Origin: Collinsella sp.
Lineage (GTDB): Bacteria; Actinomycetota; Coriobacteriia; Coriobacteriales; Coriobacteriaceae
Direction of reading: 5' to 3'
DNA: 10,096 nt
Assembly (NCBI GenBank): GCA_031292915.1
Contig: JAUMSH010000061.1
Location: 1 to 10,096 of the forward strand
In this document: positions 6,008-10,096 of the stretch, in pieces
Layout: every line of letters begins with the position of its first letter
Position numbering within the stretch: position 1 is the stretch's first letter
Made by a program: the position numbers and the translations under genes
Notes under the pieces: model-generated
What the model saw: the letters and a program-made list of their open reading frames with translations, nothing else
Database searches by the model: none
What the model was told of the DNA's origin: nothing

Positions 6008-6472
6008 TTAGAAGTGACGGCGGATGGCGTCGACCATGCCCTGGGGCGTGGTCTGGCCGAGCACGTCGGCTGCGGCATCGGCGCCCATAAAGATGTTCAT
6101 GAGTGCCTGCAGGGCCTCGACCTGGCCGCCCGGCTCGGCAATACCCAAATTGATGACGATCTGCGCCGGCACCGGAGCGCCCATGCCAGCCATAGCGTTA
6201 AATGTCACGGGCGCGGCGGGCTTCACCACCGCGATATAGGGCTTGGCCACAAACCCCGGATCGGTATGCGGAATGGCAATGTTTGCCGCCGGCATGGCAA
6301 GACCCGTGGGATAGGCATCCTCGCGCGTGCGAACGGCGTCGAGCCAACCGGATGCAATGTAGCCACGTGGAGCAAGCTCGCCCTCGAGCCGCGCAAACAC
6401 CTCATCCGGCGTTGCACACTCCCAATCAAAAAACACCAGCTCAGGCGTAAACAGCGCTTCGTTATCCGCCAT
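6008..6472 (-). CDS. PTS sugar transporter subunit IIA (fructose/mannitol/galactitol type)
   Basis: A 154-residue cytoplasmic phosphocarrier of the PTS EIIA type 2 family. The central block YPTGLAMP (54-61), then NIAIPHTDP (64-72), contains the expected phosphoacceptor His69. The sequence around it, with (Y/F)PTGL and the IPH motif, is typical of GatA/FruA-like IIA domains. Residues 78-115 continue as the usual beta core (IAVVKPAAPVTFNAM, then VINLGIAEPGG). In complete systems it receives phosphate from HPr and passes it to IIB. No IIB, IIC or regulator gene is beside it: the neighbours are purN and the foldase gene. It may serve a permease elsewhere or act as a regulatory IIA. The ATG at 6472 has GAGGTGAG 3 bases upstream (GAGAGAGG slightly further), an adequate site. 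It appears monocistronic. Confidence 0.88.
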   Translation of the reverse strand: MADNEALFTPELVFFDWECATPDEVFARLEGELAPRGYIASGWLDAVRTREDAYPTGLAMPAANIAIPHTDPGFVAKPYIAVVKPAAPVTFNAMAGMGAPVPAQIVINLGIAEPGGQVEALQALMNIFMGADAAADVLGQTTPQGMVDAIRRHF

Positions 6473-6490
6473 GCGCTCACCTCTCTCACC

Positions 6491-6573
6491 TAGTCACCTG
6501 GGACGTTCTTAAACGACTAGTCATTCAAGAACGTCCCCAATGACTAGTCGTTTAAGAACGTCCCCAATGACTA
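6491..6573. repeat. Cluster of three overlapping GGGGAC palindromic units
   Basis: Arms 6491-6523 and 6541-6573 (33 bases each) are reverse complements with three adjacent mismatches near the outer end (CCT against TTG). A further unit on the minus strand spans 6515-6549, sharing GACTAGTC with both neighbours. AAGAACGTCCCCAATGACTA occurs twice as a direct repeat (6527-6546 and 6554-6573). The unit reads AGTC, ATTGGGGAC, GTTCTTAAAC, GACT, the same 4+9+10+4 plan as at 3977-4003 but with different arms. The cluster fills nearly all of the space between the purN terminator and the IIA gene. Confidence 0.85.
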
Positions 6574-6576
6574 CCT

Positions 6577-6621
6577 AAAACAAAGGGTGGCCACTTGCGC
6601 CTTGGCGCCAATGACCACCCT
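6577..6621 (-). terminator. Intrinsic terminator after purN
   Basis: On the minus strand AGGGTGG (6615-6621) pairs with CCACCCT (6584-6590), and the interior CATTGGCGC pairs with GCGCAAGTG around AAG-type loop bases with one mismatch, giving a stem of about 16 pairs. It is followed by TTTGTTTT. It starts 30 bases after the purN stop and closes the purine gene run. This is the clearest terminator in the window. Confidence 0.85.
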
Positions 6622-6651
6622 GACTACTCGGCTAAATTGTACTGTGCGCCG

Positions 6652-7353
6652 CTAGCCGCGAGGCGCATCAATTGCGACCTTGCCGCTCTCCAGCACGTGA
6701 ACGCGGCCGTCGGCGAGCATCTGCACGACCCCGGGATACAGCACATGCTCGATCGCGTGGATGTGCTCCTCGAGCGTGTCGACGTCCCAGCCCTCCTCAA
6801 CAGCCAGCGCACGCTGGGCGATGATGGGGCCATTGTCGTAGATCTCGTTGGCAAAGTGCACGGTCACGCCGGTCACCTTGACGCCGCGAGCAAACGCATC
6901 GTCAATCGCATGGGCACCGGTAAAGCTCGGCAGCAGCGCCGGATGCAGGTTGACCACGCGATTGGGGAACGCCGCCAGCAGCGGCGTGTGCACCATGCGC
7001 ATGTAACCGGCCATCACCACGTACTCGCAGCCGCGCTCGAGCAGCTCATGCGCGATAATCTCGTCAGCCGCGATGGGGTCGGCATAGACATCCTTGGACA
7101 GCGTGAGTGTCTGGATGCCCGCACGCTCGGCGCGCTGCAAGCCCTTGGCCGAAGGACGGCTCGACACCACAAGTTCAATCGAGGCGTTGAGCTTGCCGGC
7201 GGCGATCAGGTCGATCAGCGCCTGCAGGTTGGTACCCGAACCGCTGATGAGCACGCCGATCTTGAGCGGCTCGGCCGTATCGGTGCCGGTCGGACGGGTG
7301 TAGGGCACAAAGCCCAGGCCCTCGGCAGCAGCCGTCTGCTCGTTAGCGCTCAT
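6652..7353 (-). CDS. purN: Phosphoribosylglycinamide formyltransferase (GART, folate-dependent)
   Basis: A 233-residue cytosolic enzyme transferring the formyl group of 10-formyl-tetrahydrofolate to GAR in de novo purine synthesis. The Rossmann-like start KIGVLISGSGTNLQALIDLI (31-50) binds the phosphoribosyl substrate. The catalytic triad is visible as N135 and H137 in VVNLHPALLPSF and D173 in IYDNGPI, equivalent to E. coli PurN N106, H108 and D144. The family is usually 190-215 residues; here about 30 extra N-terminal residues (MSANEQTAAA to EPL) precede the conserved start, with no in-frame ATG in between. The ATG overlaps the purM stop by 11 bases (ATGAGCGCTAA) and lacks a strong ribosome binding site, which suggests translational coupling to purM. 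A strong terminator follows. Confidence 0.96.
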   Translation of the reverse strand: MSANEQTAAAEGLGFVPYTRPTGTDTAEPLKIGVLISGSGTNLQALIDLIAAGKLNASIELVVSSRPSAKGLQRAERAGIQTLTLSKDVYADPIAADEIIAHELLERGCEYVVMAGYMRMVHTPLLAAFPNRVVNLHPALLPSFTGAHAIDDAFARGVKVTGVTVHFANEIYDNGPIIAQRALAVEEGWDVDTLEEHIHAIEHVLYPGVVQMLADGRVHVLESGKVAIDAPRG

Positions 7354-8446
7354 CGGAGTACACGACCTTACCGGAACCCTCGACGCACTCGCCCACGCGG
7401 AACGGCTTCTCGCCTAGCGCGACCAGAGCCTCGGTCACGGCAGCCTCGTCCTCGGGGGCGACGATCAGGCACAGGCCGACGCCCATGTTGAAGGTCTTGC
7501 ATGCCTCGTTGGGCGCGAGCTCGGCCTGACGCGACACATAGGTGATGACGGGCGGAACATCCCAGCCCATCTCGGCGCCGTTGCGGGTGACCACGGCGTC
7601 GACGTCGTCGGCCAGCGCGCGGTTGAGGTTCTCGGTGATACCGCCGCCGGTGATATGGGCAATGGCATGAACGTTGGCGCCACCGCGCAGCAGCTCCAGA
7701 ATCGGCTTCACATAAATGCGCGTGGGAGCCAGCAGAGCGTCGGCCAGCGAAGCACCGCCGAGCTCCTCGAGCGGACGGCTCAGCTCCTCGGCCTTAGCGG
7801 CGGCCTCGGGCGTACCCGGCTTGATGCCGTCGACACCGATGACCTTGCGCACGAGTGAGTAGCCGTTGGAGTGCACACCGGTGGAGGGCAGGCCCAGGAT
7901 CACATCGCCCGGGCGAACGTTCGCGGGGTCGAGCATCTTGGGACGATCGACAACACCCACGGTAAAGCCGGCAAGGTCGTAATCGGCGGGGGCCATGACA
8001 CCCGGGTGCTCGGCCATCTCGCCGCCCACGAGCGCGCAACCCGCGAGCTTGCAGCCGTCGGCCACGCCCTTGATGATCTTTGCCATGTGCTCGGCCTCAA
8101 TGTGGCCGATGGCAACGTAATCCAGGAAGAACAGCGGCTCGGCGCCCGAAGCCAAAATGTCATTGACGCACATGGCAACCAGGTCCTGGCCCACCGTCTC
8201 GTGACGGTCCATGATCTGGGCGAGCACGAGCTTGGTGCCCACGCCGTCGGTGCCGCTGATCAGGATCGGGTCTTCCATATCCTTAAGTGCGGCGGCCGAG
8301 AACAGGCCACCAAAGCCACCTATGCCGCCGATAACCTCGGAGCGGTTGGTGTCCTTGACCATCTGCTTAATAGCGTCGACGGCGCGGCCACCCTCGGCAG
8401 TATCGACGCCGGCGTCCTCGTACGTCACATGCTTGCTGTCGCTCAT
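7343..8446 (-). CDS. purM: Phosphoribosylformylglycinamidine cyclo-ligase (AIR synthetase)
   Basis: A 367-residue cytosolic enzyme that closes the imidazole ring of AIR from FGAM using ATP. Family blocks appear in order: YEDAGVD (9-15), GGIGGFGGLF (40-49), ISGTDGVGTKL (63-73), GQDLVAMCVNDI (86-97) with GAEPLFFLDY (101-110), LVGGEMAEHPGV (139-150), and YDLAGF (156-161). These match the glycine-rich and acidic ATP and substrate sites of PurM (E. coli has GTDGVGTKL, MCVNDL and GGETAEMPG). The length is slightly above the usual 340-350. The ATG at 8446 has GGAAGG 5 bases upstream. A longer in-frame ATG at 8575 would start in the purF-purM intergenic repeat and is rejected. The last codons overlap purN. 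Confidence 0.96.
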   Translation of the reverse strand: MSDSKHVTYEDAGVDTAEGGRAVDAIKQMVKDTNRSEVIGGIGGFGGLFSAAALKDMEDPILISGTDGVGTKLVLAQIMDRHETVGQDLVAMCVNDILASGAEPLFFLDYVAIGHIEAEHMAKIIKGVADGCKLAGCALVGGEMAEHPGVMAPADYDLAGFTVGVVDRPKMLDPANVRPGDVILGLPSTGVHSNGYSLVRKVIGVDGIKPGTPEAAAKAEELSRPLEELGGASLADALLAPTRIYVKPILELLRGGANVHAIAHITGGGITENLNRALADDVDAVVTRNGAEMGWDVPPVITYVSRQAELAPNEACKTFNMGVGLCLIVAPEDEAAVTEALVALGEKPFRVGECVEGSGKVVYSDER

Positions 8447-8469
8447 CTGAGCCTTCCTCTCCACTACCG

Positions 8470-8488
8470 TGGCGCCGCGCGGGCGCCA
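8470..8488 (-). other. GC-rich hairpin in the purM leader
   Basis: TGGCGCC (8470-8476) and GGCGCCA (8482-8488) form a perfect 7-bp stem with a 5-base loop, ending 23 bases before the purM ATG and just ahead of its ribosome binding site. It could affect purM translation. It may also be chance in a GC-rich leader. Confidence 0.45.
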
Positions 8489-8522
8489 AACGGTGCTCAT
8501 AGTTGCGTTCATTTCGGCGCGC

Positions 8523-8550
8523 ACCATAACAGCACGCGCCGTCATATCAA
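8523..8550 (-). promoter_or_regulatory. Candidate promoter for purM
   Basis: On the minus strand TTGATA (8545-8550, five of six consensus bases) is followed after 16 bases by TATGGT (8523-8528, four of six), preceded by TGT as in an extended -10. Transcription would start near 8515, about 70 bases before the purM ATG. It lies just downstream of the hairpin at the end of purF, consistent with separate initiation for purM-purN. Prediction from consensus only. Confidence 0.45.
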
Positions 8551-8562
8551 CAAAACAGCAGA

Positions 8563-8605
8563 TAAAACCTGCCAAAATAAATCTGTCCCCACACGGCAGG
8601 TTTTA
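8563..8605 (-). terminator. Hairpin on the purF stop codon: possible terminator or attenuator, GGGGAC repeat-like
   Basis: TAAAACCTGCC and GGCAGGTTTTA form a perfect 11-bp inverted repeat (8563-8573 and 8595-8605) with a 21-base loop holding TGGGGACAGATTTA. On the minus strand the left arm includes the purF TAA stop, and the stem ends in TTTT followed by ATCTGCTGTTTTGT, so it could partly terminate. The A-rich and T-rich stem ends also allow function in the other direction. The loop core ties it to the GGGGAC repeats. Confidence 0.5.
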
Positions 8606-10096
8606 GGCCTCGCCGTGCTCCTCTTCCCAGCTGCGGTCGTCGTATTTCTCGACCACGGCGTCGTCGTCAAAGTGCAGCGGCTTGTCCAGGTTGCGGGGCT
8701 TAAAGCCCTCCATGAACTTGTCGCGGCCAAAGCTCTCGGGAATCGCCACGGGGTAGCGTCCGGTAAAGCACGCATCGCAGTAACCGCCCTTGGGCATGAC
8801 CTTAAGCAGGCCCTCGACCGAAAGGAAGGCCAGCGAATCGGCGCCAATGTACTCGCAGATCTCATCGACCGTCTTGTTGGCGCTGATAAGCTGCGATTGC
8901 ACATCGGTATCGATACCGTAGAAGCACGGCCAGATGACCTCGGGCGAGTTGATGCGGATATGAATCTCCTTGGCGCCGGCGTTGCGCAGCATCTTGACGA
9001 GCTGCACCATGGTGGTGCCGCGGACGATGGAGTCGTCAATGACGACCAGGCGCTTGCCCTCGATGTTGTCGCGCAGCGGGTTGAGTTTCATACGCACGCC
9101 CATGGCACGCAACTCCTGCGTAGGCTCGATAAACGTACGGCCCACATAGCGGTTCTTGATAAGGCCCTCGCCAAAGGGAATACCGCTCTCGTGCGAATAC
9201 CCCTCCGCGGGCGGCAGGCCGGAGTCGGGCACGCCGATGACCAGGTCGGCCTCGACGGGCTCCTCATGTGCCAGCTGACGACCCATGTCATAACGGCAGG
9301 CGTAGACGCTCTTGCCGTTCATAATGGAATCGGGGCGAGCGAAGTAGACCTGCTCAAAGATGCAGTTAGCAGGCTCTTCGGCGGCAGGCACGCCCTGCTC
9401 GGACACAAGGCCCTCGGCGCTAATGCGCAAAATCTCACCGGGACGGACGTCGCGGACGTACTCGGCGCCCACAATGTCGAGCGCACAAGTCTCGGAGGCG
9501 ACGACCCAGCCGCCGGCGCGGGTGACATGGGTGGTGGCGTCGACCGTCGCGGCGCCGTCCTGCGACGGCAGCTGCGAAACGGATGCGGCATCGGCCTGGT
9601 CCAGGCCCTCGTCCACCAGCTTGCCCAGCACGAGCGGGCGAATGCCGTGCGGATCGCGGAATGCGTAGAGCGCTTGCTCGTTGATGAGCGTCATGGCGTA
9701 GCCGCCGCGCACGAGCTCCATGGTCTTGCGAATGCCCTCGCGCAGGTGGCCCGTACGCTGAGTAAAGTAGCCGATGAGTTTGGTCGCGACCTCGGAATCC
9801 GAGTTGGAGAGGAACGGCACACCCAGCTCGATCAGCTGGCGGCGCAGCTCGTCGGTGTTGACGAGGGTGCCGTTGTGCGCGAGCGCGATAATGACGCTAT
9901 TGATGGTAGAGAGGTGCGGCTGAGAGGCTTCCCAGCTCTTGGCGCCGGCGGTGCCGTAGCGCACATGACCCACGGCCAGCTGACCGGAGAGCGTCGACAA
10001 GTCGGCATTGGAGAACACGCGGTCGAGCAGGCCCAGATCCTTGCGGACCATAACCGTACCGCCGTCACCAACAGCGATTCCCGCCGATTCTTGGCC
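8603..10096 (-). CDS. purF: Amidophosphoribosyltransferase, N-terminus cut by window edge
   Basis: First enzyme of de novo purine synthesis, making phosphoribosylamine from PRPP and glutamine. The visible 497 codons run from the right edge, opening with GQESAGIAVGDGG, the conserved N-terminal block just after the missing catalytic Cys and first strand. The ATG at 10051 is therefore internal, not the start. The glutaminase domain continues with GHVRYGT and LAHNGTLVN. The PRPP site VVIDDSIVRGTT is intact. Cysteines in ANCIFEQVYFARPDS, WPCFYGIDT and YCDACFTGRYP match the four [4Fe-4S] ligands of the Bacillus-type enzyme, so an oxygen-sensitive cluster is likely. The C-terminus ends in an acidic tail (EEEHGEA). 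Whether the leader peptide that is cleaved in B. subtilis exists lies outside the window. purM follows after a 156-base gap. Confidence 0.97.
   Translation of the reverse strand, partial: GQESAGIAVGDGGTVMVRKDLGLLDRVFSNADLSTLSGQLAVGHVRYGTAGAKSWEASQPHLSTINSVIIALAHNGTLVNTDELRRQLIELGVPFLSNSDSEVATKLIGYFTQRTGHLREGIRKTMELVRGGYAMTLINEQALYAFRDPHGIRPLVLGKLVDEGLDQADAASVSQLPSQDGAATVDATTHVTRAGGWVVASETCALDIVGAEYVRDVRPGEILRISAEGLVSEQGVPAAEEPANCIFEQVYFARPDSIMNGKSVYACRYDMGRQLAHEEPVEADLVIGVPDSGLPPAEGYSHESGIPFGEGLIKNRYVGRTFIEPTQELRAMGVRMKLNPLRDNIEGKRLVVIDDSIVRGTTMVQLVKMLRNAGAKEIHIRINSPEVIWPCFYGIDTDVQSQLISANKTVDEICEYIGADSLAFLSVEGLLKVMPKGGYCDACFTGRYPVAIPESFGRDKFMEGFKPRNLDKPLHFDDDAVVEKYDDRSWEEEHGEA

Noticed and set aside
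6491..6573. Short CRISPR-like array
   Set aside because: The repeats overlap one another in alternating orientation, with no unique spacers of constant length and no cas genes nearby.
6595..7491. Plus-strand open frame of 298 codons over purN and the end of purM
   Set aside because: Antisense to two certain purine genes and begins inside the purN terminator.
8447..8602. Purine riboswitch in the purF-purM gap
   Set aside because: No three-way junction with the conserved riboswitch core was recognised; only simple hairpins are visible.
8603..10051. purF starting at the ATG at 10051
   Set aside because: The reading frame continues to the window edge with GQESAGIAVGDGG, which is conserved PurF sequence, so this ATG is internal and the gene is cut by the edge.

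Overview
The window looks like chromosomal DNA from a GC-rich, anaerobic, Gram-positive-type actinobacterium. The best guess is a gut Coriobacteriia member such as Collinsella. That rests on gene style and composition only: a lipobox binding protein with a twin-arginine leader, a PurF of the Bacillus-like iron-sulfur type, a lone PTS IIA gene, and intergenic palindromes with a GGGGAC core. No rRNA or other phylogenetic marker is present. Every complete gene lies on the minus strand, so transcription runs from right to left. The only plus-strand coding sequence is the tail of an IS3-family transposase at the left edge.

Right to left, the layout is as follows. (1) De novo purine genes: purF (8603-10096, cut by the window edge), purM (7343-8446) and purN (6652-7353, overlapping purM by 11 bases). 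A convincing intrinsic terminator follows at 6577-6621. The 156-base purF-purM gap holds a hairpin on the purF stop codon and a candidate promoter for purM. (2) A single PTS IIA gene (6008-6472) with no IIB or IIC beside it. (3) A membrane-anchored parvulin-like foldase (4617-5837) followed by a YqeY-family gene (4119-4562), ended by a terminator at 4058-4092. (4) A polar amino acid ABC importer in the order ATPase, binding lipoprotein, permease, permease (3871 down to 842), followed by a cytidylate-kinase-like gene (170-793). (5) The right end of an IS3-family element (1-141).

No gene-free stretch exceeds 300 bases. The longest is 3872-4118, which holds a terminator, a perfect 28-bp inverted repeat and a -10-like box.

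The protein-coding content is mostly ordinary. The most unusual signal is between the genes: a family of small palindromic units at 3976-4046, 5907-5933, 6491-6573 and (more loosely) 8563-8605. The first three share a fixed layout of a variable 4-base arm, ATTGGGGAC, 10 bases usually containing TTAA, and the complementary arm. The arms differ between loci but stay complementary within each unit, which points to selection on a folded DNA or RNA hairpin. A related AAAGGG(G)ACAG motif occurs at 810-840, 5945-5955 and next to the IS end at 142-152.
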